Shown here piece by piece: positions 7,852 through 15,804 of a DNA stretch of 64,000 bases. Within the stretch, counting starts at the first letter, position 1. Each line of letters opens with the position of its first letter. The stretch lies in assembly GCF_014646115.1 (NCBI RefSeq), contig NZ_BMMV01000026.1, positions 1 through 64,000 on the forward strand, given 5' to 3'. Under the pieces are notes generated by a model that worked only from the letters and a program-made list of their open reading frames with translations, searched no databases and was not told the origin of the DNA. A program made the position numbers and the translations under genes. This DNA is from Streptomyces camponoticapitis (GTDB lineage Bacteria > Actinomycetota > Actinomycetes > Streptomycetales > Streptomycetaceae).

Positions 7852-7965
7852 CCTGATCCCTCCTCGGCGGCATGGATCTACGATGCCCACGCCCCCTCAT
7901 TCTCGGCGAATTTCCTTGCCGGAGCGGCCATCTCGATCGTGGCGGCTCCGGTGCCGCTCACCCGG

Positions 7966-8556
7966 TCAGGAGGGTTGGCGCAGCCCTGCGACGAGAAGCG
8001 CGACCAGGCGGCGCGCGTCGTAACCGGGATCGCTGTCGGCGCCGATGCAGAGATTGCCGATACCGCGCATGAGTTGGAGCGCTTCAAGACCGGAGCGGAT
8101 CTCGCCGGAGGCGACGGCTGCGTCCAGCAGCTCGGTGCACACCGGCAGAAGCCGGTCGAGGAAGTAGGCGTGCAGGGTTTCGAAGCTGGCGTTGTCGGTC
8201 TGGAGCGCCGCCGCGAGACCGTGCTTGGTGACCAGGAAGTCGACAAAGAGATCGACCCACTGTTCAAGGGCGGCGTGTGGCGTCCGACTGCTCGCCAGCA
8301 GGACTGGCCCGGCCTCGGCGCAGGCGTCGACCTGATGCCGGTACACGGCGATGACGAGGTCCGCCCGGGTGGGGAAGTGGCGGTAGATCGTGCCCATTCC
8401 GACGCCGGCTCTGGCGGCGATGTCCCGGACCGGCGCCTCCACACCCGAGGTGACGAAGACGGCGGCGGCCGCTTCCAGCAGGGCCTGGTGGTTGCGCCGG
8501 GCGTCCTTGCGCTTGGACCCCACCGCGCTTCCCGCTCCCTGACCGCTGCTGCTCAC
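7966..8556 (-). CDS. TetR family transcriptional regulator
   Basis: A 196-residue TetR-type repressor. The N-terminal HTH is clear: 'ARRNHQALLEAAAAVF' then 'VRDIAARAGVGMGTIYRHFPTRADLVIAVY'. The C-terminal half is a helical ligand-binding and dimerisation domain ('LHAYFLDRLLPVCTELLDAAV'). I chose the GTG at 8556 because GGAG lies eight bases upstream; an ATG at 8592 would add 12 residues. It lies downstream of a DMT-type exporter gene on the same strand and may regulate it. An 8-bp palindrome ACCATGGT at 8588-8595 is a weak operator candidate. The ligand is unknown. Confidence 0.88.
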   Translation of the reverse strand: MSSSGQGAGSAVGSKRKDARRNHQALLEAAAAVFVTSGVEAPVRDIAARAGVGMGTIYRHFPTRADLVIAVYRHQVDACAEAGPVLLASSRTPHAALEQWVDLFVDFLVTKHGLAAALQTDNASFETLHAYFLDRLLPVCTELLDAAVASGEIRSGLEALQLMRGIGNLCIGADSDPGYDARRLVALLVAGLRQPS

Positions 8557-8694
8557 GGCCGGCGCTCCTTCCACGTGACAGACCGGAACCATGGTCCGTA
8601 GCGATTCCGGAGTGAGGTTCCGTTTCGTCCATGATGGCAGACCGGATCAACGGCGACCAAGCCGTCCGGTGCGGGCGCGCTCGCGGGAGCGTGA

Positions 8695-9624
8695 TCAGCC
8701 GGAGACTTCGCGGGTGAGGGGGATGGCTCGGGAGAGGTAGAACGTACTGATGACGATCACGGCCACGCCCGCGAGTTGGGGGAGGAACCACCAGCCCGTC
8801 CTGATGTGTTCGGAGAAGAGCGCGACGCCGAGGACAAGGCTCACCGTGGCGTCGCCAATGGTCAGTGCGGGCTGTGAGGCCGCGATGGGTCCGGCCTGGA
8901 GGGCGTTCTCCAGGAGGAACACCGCCGCGATGCCGCATGCGGCGAATCCGTAGGTCTGCCAGGTGGTGAGGAACGCGACGAAGCCGTCTTCCGACAGGGT
9001 GTTGGCCGCGGACTTGATCAGCGCGGCGGTCAGCGCGTTGCCGATGGCGGCCGCCGCTCCGAGGAGGGCGGCTCTGCGCGCGCCGGACGGAAGGCGCGTC
9101 GCGAGGAGCGCGGCGAGTCCCATCGCGCCCAGGCACAGAACGATGGCGATGATCCATGAGGCCATCGGGGCATGGGTCGTGCCCGGGCTGGGGTCCGCGG
9201 CGGCCACGGCCAGGGCGAGGCCGCCGACCAGGCAGGCGATCGCGTACCAGCCCGTCGCGGGCAGGGAGCGGTGCAGGACGGGCAGGGCGATGAGCAGCGC
9301 GAATGGCAGCTCAAGGATGAATACGGGCTGGGCGAGGGACAGCGGTCCTTCGATGAGCGCGAGGGCCTGGAAGAGCGCCGCGCAGGCGACCGCGCAGATA
9401 CCGAGCAGCCATACGGGCTGGCGGACCATGTCCAGCAGAAGACGGAGCCGGAACGCGTCGCCGCGTGGCACCACGAGGGCGGCTTTCCGCTGCAGCACCG
9501 TGCCCGTGGCATTGCTCGCGGCTCCCAACAGCGCGAAGAGAATACAGAGAATCGTCAGATCGGGGCTCCCGGAGTAGGGCGGGCGGTCTTCGAGGACGGC
9601 GGCGCGTCGAGTAGCCCTCAGCAT
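8695..9624 (-). CDS. DMT/EamA superfamily transporter
   Basis: A 309-residue integral membrane protein of the drug/metabolite transporter superfamily with about nine or ten predicted hydrophobic segments, in two repeated halves. Examples are 'LTILCILFALLGAASNATG' at the start, 'ATGWYAIACLVGGLALAVAA' near the middle and 'QLAGVAVIVISTFYLSRA' at the end. The long loop 'LQRKAALVVPRGDAFRLRLL' after the first helix is characteristic of an actinobacterial subgroup. Such proteins export small molecules or amino acids. The ATG at 9624 has no good ribosome binding site, so the exact start is uncertain. It is followed by TetR on the same strand, suggesting local regulation. Confidence 0.82.
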   Translation of the reverse strand: MLRATRRAAVLEDRPPYSGSPDLTILCILFALLGAASNATGTVLQRKAALVVPRGDAFRLRLLLDMVRQPVWLLGICAVACAALFQALALIEGPLSLAQPVFILELPFALLIALPVLHRSLPATGWYAIACLVGGLALAVAAADPSPGTTHAPMASWIIAIVLCLGAMGLAALLATRLPSGARRAALLGAAAAIGNALTAALIKSAANTLSEDGFVAFLTTWQTYGFAACGIAAVFLLENALQAGPIAASQPALTIGDATVSLVLGVALFSEHIRTGWWFLPQLAGVAVIVISTFYLSRAIPLTREVSG

Positions 9625-9847
9625 CACGGACGCACAGCGCCGGCGCCCGCTCCACCGACACGGACCCGTCCCTCGTTCACCCGAATGACGGGCAAGGAGT
9701 CGTTCACCCCTTGCCCGACCGGCAGGCGGTGGTCCCGGCCGGCCCTGGTGGCGGTCACGTGTCGGAGCCGGTCTTGTCGGACGGTGTCGGTCAGGGTTGC
9801 TGTGGGCGCCGCAGCCTCTCGGGAACTGCATGGGAGAGACACCGTTG

Positions 9848-10576
9848 ATGCGAAGGACCTTGAGCGAGATCCGGGAGGTGCTGGTTCCCGACCTGTCCGG
9901 CCGGCATGGCCCGTTGCCACCCCTGCTGCTCGTACTGACGGTGGTCACGGGTCTGGTGGACGCGTTCAGCTATCTCGCTCTGGGCCGGGTCTTCGTGGCG
10001 AACATGACCGGCAACATCGTCTTTCTCGGGTTCGCTCTGGCCGGTGCCTCCGGTTTCTCGGTGGTGGCGTCGGTCCTCGCGTTGGCGGCGTTCGCCGCCG
10101 GCGCGGTGGCCGGGGGGCGGCTGGCCCACCGGGCGCCGTGGCACCGGGGCAGGCTGCTGCTGTCGGTCACGGTGGTGCAGACCGTGCTGCTGCTGGCGGC
10201 GTGGGTGGTCAGCCGCGTGGCGGATCCGCCGCTCGACGGCGGGGTCCGATGGGCGCTGATCGTGCTGCTCGCGGTGGCGTTGGGTGCGCAGAACGCAGTG
10301 GTGCGGTCCCTGGCCGTGCCTGATCTGACCACGACGGTTCTGACGATGACGGTCACCGGTATCGCGGCGGACGGCCGTCTGGGGGGCGGCGGCGGGGCCA
10401 GGCCGGGTGTGCGGGTCCTGACGGTGGTGGCCATGTTCCTGGGCGCCCTGGCCGGTGCGGCACTCATCGTCCACGGGAACACGGACGTTCCTCTGCTGTG
10501 CGCGGCATGTGTGGTGGCCGCTGTCGCGCTCGCCCTGGTGCCGCTACGGCGGGCGCGCGGGTCGTGGACCGGCTGA
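9848..10576 (+). CDS. DUF1275 (YoaK-like) membrane protein
   Basis: A 242-residue membrane protein of the YoaK/DUF1275 family. The diagnostic N-terminal region 'TGLVDAFSYLALGRVFVANMTGNIVFLG' is complete, followed by five more hydrophobic segments, and the 'ALGAQNAVVRSLAVPDLTTTVLTMTVTG' segment is the other family signature. The function of the family is unknown; transport has been proposed. The ATG at 9848 has GGGAGAG upstream and avoids a leader without homology that would begin at 9797 or 9830. It is convergent with dps, with a gap of only 12 bp. Confidence 0.88.
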   Translation: MRRTLSEIREVLVPDLSGRHGPLPPLLLVLTVVTGLVDAFSYLALGRVFVANMTGNIVFLGFALAGASGFSVVASVLALAAFAAGAVAGGRLAHRAPWHRGRLLLSVTVVQTVLLLAAWVVSRVADPPLDGGVRWALIVLLAVALGAQNAVVRSLAVPDLTTTVLTMTVTGIAADGRLGGGGGARPGVRVLTVVAMFLGALAGAALIVHGNTDVPLLCAACVVAAVALALVPLRRARGSWTG

Positions 10577-10588
10577 GGTGCCCGGTGT

Positions 10589-11095
10589 TCAGAGGGTTCG
10601 GTTCTCCGCGCTGACCATCCAGGCGTGCTTCTCGAGGTCGTCGATGATGCTGTGCAGGAGGTCGGCCGTCGAGGGGTCCTCACGGTCGACCCGGTCGTGG
10701 TGGGTACGCACGGTGTCGGCCGCGGCCCGCAGACGCACGGTGAAGAGGTCGACCACCGTGCTGACACTCTGCTCACCGGTCGGGTACTGGGGCAGGGTGG
10801 TCGTCGCCGCCACGGTGTCGGAGCGCCCGTCGGGGACCGTCCCGAGCGCCCTCATGCGTTCGGCGATGGTGTCGGCCGCCTCCCTGGCGTCGTCGACGAT
10901 CTGGTCGAGCTGGAGGTGCAGGTCCCGGAAGTTGTGGCCGACCACGTTCCAGTGGGCCTGCTTGCCCTGAATGTTCAGCTCGATCAGATCGACCACGATC
11001 TGCTGCAGCGCCTGGGCGAACTGGGGGGACGCCTGGAACCCGGTGATGTCCTTCTCGGCTCGTCGGGAGGACCCGGGGGCGGCGGAAGCGGTCAT
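10589..11095 (-). CDS. dps: Dps family DNA-protecting ferritin-like protein
   Basis: A 168-residue Dps-type ferritin, which forms dodecamers, oxidises Fe(II) using hydrogen peroxide and shields DNA under stress. The ferroxidase motif is intact: 'KQAHWNVVGHNFRDLHLQLDQIVDDAREAADTIAERM' supplies the His, Asp and Glu ligands shared between subunits. The C-terminal helix 'DLLHSIIDDLEKHAWMVSAENRTL' is also canonical, without a long basic tail. The start at 11095 is fixed by AAGGAG. Streptomyces carry several paralogues (dpsA, B, C); which one this is cannot be decided here. Confidence 0.92.
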   Translation of the reverse strand: MTASAAPGSSRRAEKDITGFQASPQFAQALQQIVVDLIELNIQGKQAHWNVVGHNFRDLHLQLDQIVDDAREAADTIAERMRALGTVPDGRSDTVAATTTLPQYPTGEQSVSTVVDLFTVRLRAAADTVRTHHDRVDREDPSTADLLHSIIDDLEKHAWMVSAENRTL

Positions 11096-11389
11096 GTCGG
11101 CTCTCCTTGGGGGGACTGGCGGCAGGCGAGTGGTGGCGGCTCCTACCGACATTACGAACAACCGCCCCCCGCGCCACTCGACCGCAGCCCGGAACAGCCG
11201 CGAATCCGCCCCATCGGCGTGGCTGGAACGATGTCGCCCGGAAGGCTCACACGTTCGGCCGCGTCCGTCCGGACCGTGCGGACCTCGGCGGGCGGCGGGA
11301 CGGTCCCGGCCGAGAGGCGCGGAACTGTTGTCCAGAAGTGAACGTCGGTATGTAATGGCTGGCTTGGGCGATCGGGTGGGGGAGACGCT

Positions 11390-12058
11390 GTGCTTGCGGA
11401 GGAATACGGGTACTGGACCTCGGAGGGATCCGCCAAGGAGACTCCGGCGACGGTGCGCTGGATGCGCGACCAGGCCGTCAGGGATCTGCGGACCATGAAG
11501 AACCGGGGTCTGGGGCTGACTGCCCTCGGCGCGGTGTTGTGCGGGGCAGGGGGCTATCTCGTGCAGTCCAGCTCCTGGGGCGCGGCGCTCTTGGGCCTGG
11601 GGCCGCTTCCCCTGCTGACCGGGCTGCTGCTTCTGCTCTTTCGGACGCGCGTGTCGGGCCGGCTCCCAGCGCAACTCGCCGAGATGCGGTGGCAGGCCTG
11701 GCCGTGCCGGCTCGACGGCCCGGAGCCGCTGCTGAACCGGCCGGTTTCGGCGACCGTGACCTTGCTCAGCCCGCGGCGGGAGTCCGTCAGGAGCTACCAG
11801 GGCTCTGTGCCCGCCGCTACCTGGCGCCGTATGACGGACGGGTACGGAGTGCTCTGGGTGTGCGGTGACCTCCGTGCCGGTCTCTGGGTCGCCGACCCGG
11901 GCGGTACCCCTGTGTGGTTCATGCAGCCTGCCACTGAGGCAACCCCGGCGCCCGCTTCTCCCGCGACGCCGGGACTGGCGGCGGCGGCCGCGGACGCCGC
12001 CGTGCGGCAGGCCTCCTCCGCCGTCACACGCGGCTGGCTGGGCAGCATGGGCCTGTGA
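11390..12058 (+). CDS. hypothetical two-helix membrane protein
   Basis: A 222-residue protein with two adjacent transmembrane segments near residues 42-58 and 63-88 ('LTALGAVLCGAGGYLVQSSS' and 'LLGLGPLPLLTGLLLLLF'), a soluble beta-rich domain after that ('LLNRPVSATVTLLSPRRES', 'GVLWVCGDLRAGLWVADPGG'), and an Ala/Pro-rich tail. I do not recognise a named family. The GTG at 11390 is preceded by GGGGGAG at good spacing. A strong hairpin follows at 12073-12097. Confidence 0.75.
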   Translation: MLAEEYGYWTSEGSAKETPATVRWMRDQAVRDLRTMKNRGLGLTALGAVLCGAGGYLVQSSSWGAALLGLGPLPLLTGLLLLLFRTRVSGRLPAQLAEMRWQAWPCRLDGPEPLLNRPVSATVTLLSPRRESVRSYQGSVPAATWRRMTDGYGVLWVCGDLRAGLWVADPGGTPVWFMQPATEATPAPASPATPGLAAAAADAAVRQASSAVTRGWLGSMGL

Positions 12059-12072
12059 CCGTGTGAGACCAA

Positions 12073-12097
12073 CCGTCCCCGGGGCCCCCGGGGACGG
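12073..12097. terminator. bidirectional terminator hairpin
   Basis: A perfect 10-bp stem CCGTCCCCGG/CCGGGGACGG with a 5-base loop lies in the 48-bp gap between two convergent genes, so it can end transcription from both sides. There is no T-tract, which is usual in high-GC actinobacteria. Confidence 0.75.
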
Positions 12098-12106
12098 AAC
12101 AGCTGG

Positions 12107-13270
12107 TCAGCGTGCGGCCCCCACCCCGCTGGCGAAGGGGACCGGGACACCGCCCTGATCGTCCGCTCCCGCCTCGGGATGGCGCCACAGCCCGGCGGCG
12201 GCCAGCAACGGCAGCACACCCTCCCCGAACCAGTACGCCTCCTCGACATGCGGATGCCCGGAGAGGATGAACTCGTCGATACCGAGCCGGTGGTATTCGG
12301 TGATGCGTTCCGCGACCTCGGTGTGGCTGCCGACCAGTGCCGTCCCGGCGCCACCGCGGACCAGCCCGATGCCGGCCCAGAGGTTGGGGGAGATCTCCAG
12401 CCCGTAGTCGCTGCCGCCGTGCAGCGCGAGCATCCGCCGCTGGCCCTCCGACTCGCTGCGGGCGAGCCCGGCCTGCACGCTCCGTACGGCCTCGGGCGAG
12501 AACCCGGCCAGCAGCCTGCGGGTCTCGGCCCAGGCGGCGTCCGCGGTGTCCCGCGCGATGACGTGCAGCCGGATGCCGAAGCGCACCGTACGTCCCTGGG
12601 CCTCGGCCAGCCGCCTGATCCACGCGATCTTCTCGGCGACCTGCGCGGGCGGTTCGCCCCAGGTCAGATAGACGTCGCTGTGTCGGGCCGCGACCTCTCC
12701 CGCCGCGGGCGAGGAGCCGCCGAAGTACACCTCGGGCACGGGATCGGGCACCCGCGTCAGCCTGGCGTCCTCGACCCGCAGGTGCTCGCCCTCGAAGTCC
12801 ACGGACCTGCCCTGCCACAACTCCCGCACGATGTGCAGGAATTCGCCGGTACGGGCGTAGCGGGCGTCCTTGTCGAGGAAGTCCCCGTACGCCCGCTGCT
12901 CGTGGCTCTCGCCGCCGGTCACCACGTTGAGCAGCAGCCTGCCGCCGGTGTGGCGCTGGTACGTGGCGGCCATCTGGGCGGCCAGGGTCGGTACGACGAA
13001 GCCGGGGCGGAAGGCCACCAGGAACTTCAGCCGTTCGGTCTCGCGGGCGAGCATGGCGGTGGTCAGCCAGGCGTCCTCGCACCAGGCCCCGGTGGGAGTC
13101 AGGGCGCCGGTGAAGCCCAACTGCTCCGCCGCGCGGGCGATTTGGGTCAGATAGCCGAGGGTGGCCGGCCGCCGGCCCCCGGCGGCGCCGACGGGGACGC
13201 CGTGCCCGCCGCCGACGACATCGCGGCTGTCCCCGTAGGTGGGGAGGAACCAGTGGAAGGTGAGGCTCAT
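12107..13270 (-). CDS. ssuD: FMNH2-dependent alkanesulfonate monooxygenase-like (SsuD)
   Basis: A 387-residue bacterial-luciferase-like monooxygenase close to SsuD, which uses FMNH2 and O2 to cleave the C-S bond of alkanesulfonates and release sulfite. Family marks: N-terminal 'FHWFLPTYGDSR', 'HTGGRLLLNVVTGGESHEQRAYGDFLDKDARYARTGEFL' (about 108-147), 'VYFGGSSPAA' and 'LVGSHTEVAERITEYHRLGIDEFILSGHPHVEEAY' near the C-terminus. It is the last gene of a minus-strand set with SfnB-like and FMN reductase genes; the reductase would supply FMNH2. No ssuABC transporter is next to it. The exact substrate (sulfonate or methanesulfinate-type) cannot be told, so the symbol is tentative. Confidence 0.85.
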   Translation of the reverse strand: MSLTFHWFLPTYGDSRDVVGGGHGVPVGAAGGRRPATLGYLTQIARAAEQLGFTGALTPTGAWCEDAWLTTAMLARETERLKFLVAFRPGFVVPTLAAQMAATYQRHTGGRLLLNVVTGGESHEQRAYGDFLDKDARYARTGEFLHIVRELWQGRSVDFEGEHLRVEDARLTRVPDPVPEVYFGGSSPAAGEVAARHSDVYLTWGEPPAQVAEKIAWIRRLAEAQGRTVRFGIRLHVIARDTADAAWAETRRLLAGFSPEAVRSVQAGLARSESEGQRRMLALHGGSDYGLEISPNLWAGIGLVRGGAGTALVGSHTEVAERITEYHRLGIDEFILSGHPHVEEAYWFGEGVLPLLAAAGLWRHPEAGADDQGGVPVPFASGVGAAR

Positions 13271-13364
13271 CGGTGTGGGTCTCCGATCGATCGGGCGGGT
13301 GGCGTGCGCGGGGCACGCGGGGTATGCGGAGTCGCGGGCGTTGCCGAGGTGGCCCCGGCCCCGT

Positions 13365-14555
13365 TCAGAGGAGGCCGTGGCGCGGCGGCCGGGTGCCGTT
13401 CAGGACGTAGCGCCCGACGTGCTGGACCTTCCAGCGGGCCGGGTCGTGCAGGGTGTGGGTGCGGGCGTCACGCCAGTGCCGGTTCAGATTGAGGGCGTCC
13501 AGCGCGGACCGGGTGCCGGACACCTCGAAGACGGCGCTGCCCGTGTCGACCGCGACGCCCGCGGCGAACGCCCGTACGGCGGCAACCGCCACCGACGCCT
13601 CGGCCGCGCTGTCGTCGGTGAGGTCGGCGGACGCCGCGTCGACCGACCGTCCGGCGGCCGACAACAGGGCCTCGGCCGCCCGTAGTTGGATCGCCAGTTC
13701 GCCGAACCGCTGGATGAGCAGAGGGTCTTGGTCGGCCCGCTCGAAGCCGCTCTCGAACCAGGGCCGGCTCTTCGTCCGTACGAACTCGACCGCCTCGGCG
13801 AGCGCGCCGCCCGCGATGCCGACGTCGATCGCCGCGTGCAGCAACTGGGCGACGGCGCCGTGCAGTTGGGGGCCCTCGAAGGTGAGGTGGTGCGGCACCA
13901 CCCGGTCGGCGGGAACCGCCACCGCGTCGAGCCGGACCGTACCGCTGGCGGTGGTGCGCTGCCCCATGCCGTCCCAGTCGTCCACGACCGTCACCCCGGC
14001 GGCGTCGCGCGGAACGAACGCGACATGCAGGTCCTCGTTCGCGGCGCGGGCCAGCACCGGGATCCAGTGGGCGAACAGGGCCCCGGTGGCGTAGTGCTTG
14101 ACACCGTCCAGCCGGTACGAGCCGTCGGGAAGCGGTTCGAGGCGGGTGCGGATGTCCTGGATGTGCCGGGTGCCCGCCTCCGACTGCGCGTTGCCGAACC
14201 GGCGTCCCGCGAGCAGTTCGCCGAAGAAGAACTTCCGCTGCTCCTCGGTGCCCTGCCTGCGGAGCACGTTGACGTACGCGAAGTGGCTCTGCGGGATCTG
14301 CGCGAGGCTGGGATCGGCGGTCGCCAGCAGCCGGAAGATCTCGGCGAGCGTCTCGGCGCGTACGTCGGCGCCGCCGTACGCGGCCGGGACGGTGACGGCC
14401 AGCAGCCCGGTGGCCGTGAGCCGGTCGAGTTCGGCGTGCGGCAGCGTACGGGAGGCGTCCCGCCCGGCGGCACCGGCCCGGAACTCCTCGGCGAGAGCGG
14501 CGGCGGTGCGCAGTGCTTCCGCGTCGTCGGCGATCACATGGGTGGTGACGGTCAC
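13365..14555 (-). CDS. sfnB: SfnB-like acyl-CoA dehydrogenase family oxidoreductase
   Basis: A 396-residue flavoprotein of the acyl-CoA dehydrogenase fold belonging to the SfnB/DszC-like sulfur acquisition group. Features are the N-terminal helical domain with 'TGLLAVTVPAAYGGADV' and 'IPQSHFAYVNVLRRQGTEEQRKFFFGELLAG', the beta-domain 'WDGMGQRTTASGTVRLDAVAVP', and the C-terminal helices with 'EVSGTRSALDALNLNRHWRDARTHTLHDP', a signature of the flavin-dependent monooxygenase branch. This branch oxygenates sulfur compounds using reduced flavin rather than dehydrogenating acyl-CoA. It lies 59 bp downstream of the FMN reductase gene and 94 bp upstream of ssuD on the same strand, so all three probably form one operon for organosulfur use. 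Confidence 0.85.
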   Translation of the reverse strand: MTVTTHVIADDAEALRTAAALAEEFRAGAAGRDASRTLPHAELDRLTATGLLAVTVPAAYGGADVRAETLAEIFRLLATADPSLAQIPQSHFAYVNVLRRQGTEEQRKFFFGELLAGRRFGNAQSEAGTRHIQDIRTRLEPLPDGSYRLDGVKHYATGALFAHWIPVLARAANEDLHVAFVPRDAAGVTVVDDWDGMGQRTTASGTVRLDAVAVPADRVVPHHLTFEGPQLHGAVAQLLHAAIDVGIAGGALAEAVEFVRTKSRPWFESGFERADQDPLLIQRFGELAIQLRAAEALLSAAGRSVDAASADLTDDSAAEASVAVAAVRAFAAGVAVDTGSAVFEVSGTRSALDALNLNRHWRDARTHTLHDPARWKVQHVGRYVLNGTRPPRHGLL

Positions 14556-14613
14556 AGTGGGTCTCCAGAGAAGAGAGGGCGGGGTGGCAGGGGCGGACAG
14601 CGGGAGACGGGGC

Positions 14614-15168
14614 TCAGCTCACGGCGCGCAGGAGCACATCGCCCCCGAGGGCGGTGGAGAACTGCGCGAGTACCTGGTCGAGTGCCCCAGCCGTGCTCTC
14701 CTCGATCTCTGTCGACCCGTCCGCGGCGGCCACTATGTGCCGGTCCAGGACGAACCATCCCGGCACGATGTGCGTCGCCCCCATTGCCGAGAGGACCGGG
14801 CGGAGCGCGTAGTCGATGGCCAGGACGTGCGCGACGGAGCCGCCGGTGGCGAGCGGCAGTACGACCTTGTCGGCCAGCGCGTACTGCGGCAGCAGGTCGA
14901 GCAGAGACTTCAGCAGTCCGGAGTACGCGGCCTTGTAGACCGGGGTGCCGATGACGACGCCGTCCGCGCGCGCGAACAGCTCGGTGGCGCGCTTGATGTC
15001 GGGGTGGGCGAAGTCGGCGCCCAGCAGGGCCTCGGCGGGGAGGGTACGGACGTCGAGCGGGACGACCTGGTGGCCTTGGGCGATCAGCGCCGCGTCGAGA
15101 TGCCGCAGCAGACGGGCGGTGCGTGAGGTCGGGGACGGACTCCCCGAGACGGACAGAACGGTGGCCAT
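14614..15168 (-). CDS. ssuE: NAD(P)H-dependent FMN reductase (SsuE/MsuE-like)
   Basis: A 184-residue flavodoxin-fold reductase. The N-terminal phosphate loop 'SVSGSPSPTSRTARLL' binds FMN phosphate, and 'VVIGTPVYKAAYSGLLKSLLDLLPQYALADKVVLPLATGGS' (about 71-111) is the SsuE/MsuE signature. It provides FMNH2 to the two-component monooxygenases encoded downstream. The start at 15168 follows GAAGCGAGCTC-type sequence with a weak ribosome binding site, but the N-terminus matches the family exactly. Translation may depend on upstream genes of the operon, of which only a remnant survives. Confidence 0.88.
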   Translation of the reverse strand: MATVLSVSGSPSPTSRTARLLRHLDAALIAQGHQVVPLDVRTLPAEALLGADFAHPDIKRATELFARADGVVIGTPVYKAAYSGLLKSLLDLLPQYALADKVVLPLATGGSVAHVLAIDYALRPVLSAMGATHIVPGWFVLDRHIVAAADGSTEIEESTAGALDQVLAQFSTALGGDVLLRAVS

Positions 15169-15212
15169 GAGAGCTCGCTTCCGTGTTCGGGTGAATGGGT
15201 GAACGGACGGGG

Positions 15213-15446
15213 TCAGGACTGGAGGATCGCGGATCCGGGGCGACCCAACTCCCCCTCGGGGAAGAGGAGTTCGGCCTCCAGCTCCCGTACGAGGGGCAGG
15301 ACCCGCTTGCCGAAGTACTCGACCTCCTCCAGGGGGTGCGGGAAGCCGGGCGGGAACAGACCGGCATGAGGTCTCCCGGTGGGCGTGGAGGGAGGGGGGA
15401 CATGAATGTCCCTTCTCACGCGTGGTGAACGGGCACGGCGAATCAC
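15213..15446 (-). pseudogene. C-terminal remnant of a luciferase-like flavin monooxygenase
   Basis: Only the last 45 or so residues of this frame look conserved: 'GFPHPLEEVEYFGKRVLPL' then 'VRELEAELLF', which matches the C-terminal helix region of LLM-class flavin monooxygenases (SfnG-like or SsuD-like). The upstream part ('MIRRARSPRVRRDIHV...') is not homologous to anything I know and is too short to hold the barrel. It lies between the leader peptide and the FMN reductase, where a full-length monooxygenase would be expected. I read it as a 5'-deleted gene. Homology covers roughly 15216-15370. Confidence 0.6.
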
Positions 15447-15804
15447 GGCGTTGGGGAGGGGAGGCCGGCGCCCGCCGTCCGACGGTCCGGGGAGAGGGGG
15501 CGGTACGCGCTACCTATCGCCGCGTACGACGCGGTCTACCGGCGGCGCGGCCGACGAATCCGGAAATGTCGAACTGACGTGCCGCGCGGGGAGGTTGCCC
15601 CTCAGGCCGCGCGACAACAGAAGGCACTGGAGACACGGGCGAGGTCGATATGACGTCGCCGCGTCAGGATCCGTTGCGCCGGGACCGGCGCCGACTGGGA
15701 ATGGCCCACGTCATCGAGAGTACGCATGCAGGGCCGCCGGGTCGAGACGGCATTCACGAGGGACTGGTAGGGTTTCCCTTTCATTCAGCAGGCATGAGGC
15801 CATC
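15447..15804. other. divergent control region of the sulfur cluster
   Basis: 358 bp between the monooxygenase remnant and the LysR gene. Besides the minus-strand leader peptide (15602-15727), it should hold the promoters of both transcription units. I see no unambiguous LysR box. A short stem GGGG...CCCC near 15589-15604 overlaps the leader stop and might take part in attenuation, but it is weak. Confidence 0.4.
15602..15727 (-). CDS. cysteine-responsive leader peptide (attenuator ORF)
   Basis: The frame ends 'RRRHIDLARVSSAFCCRAA' and stops at 15602. The core RRHxDLxRVSSAxC is the known signature of short actinobacterial leader peptides placed before sulfur assimilation genes, thought to sense cysteine supply through ribosome stalling. 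Here two Cys codons are adjacent (15614-15619), and both are TGT, the rarer codon in high-GC actinobacteria. It lies upstream of, and on the same strand as, the ssu/sfn-type genes. The start is unclear: the ATG at 15727 gives 41 residues, the GTG at 15709 gives 35, and neither has a good ribosome binding site. Confidence 0.7.
   Translation of the reverse strand: MRTLDDVGHSQSAPVPAQRILTRRRHIDLARVSSAFCCRAA

Noticed and set aside
8588..8595. ACCATGGT as a TetR operator
   Set aside because: An 8-bp palindrome is too short and lies over a possible alternative start codon; I mention it only as weak.
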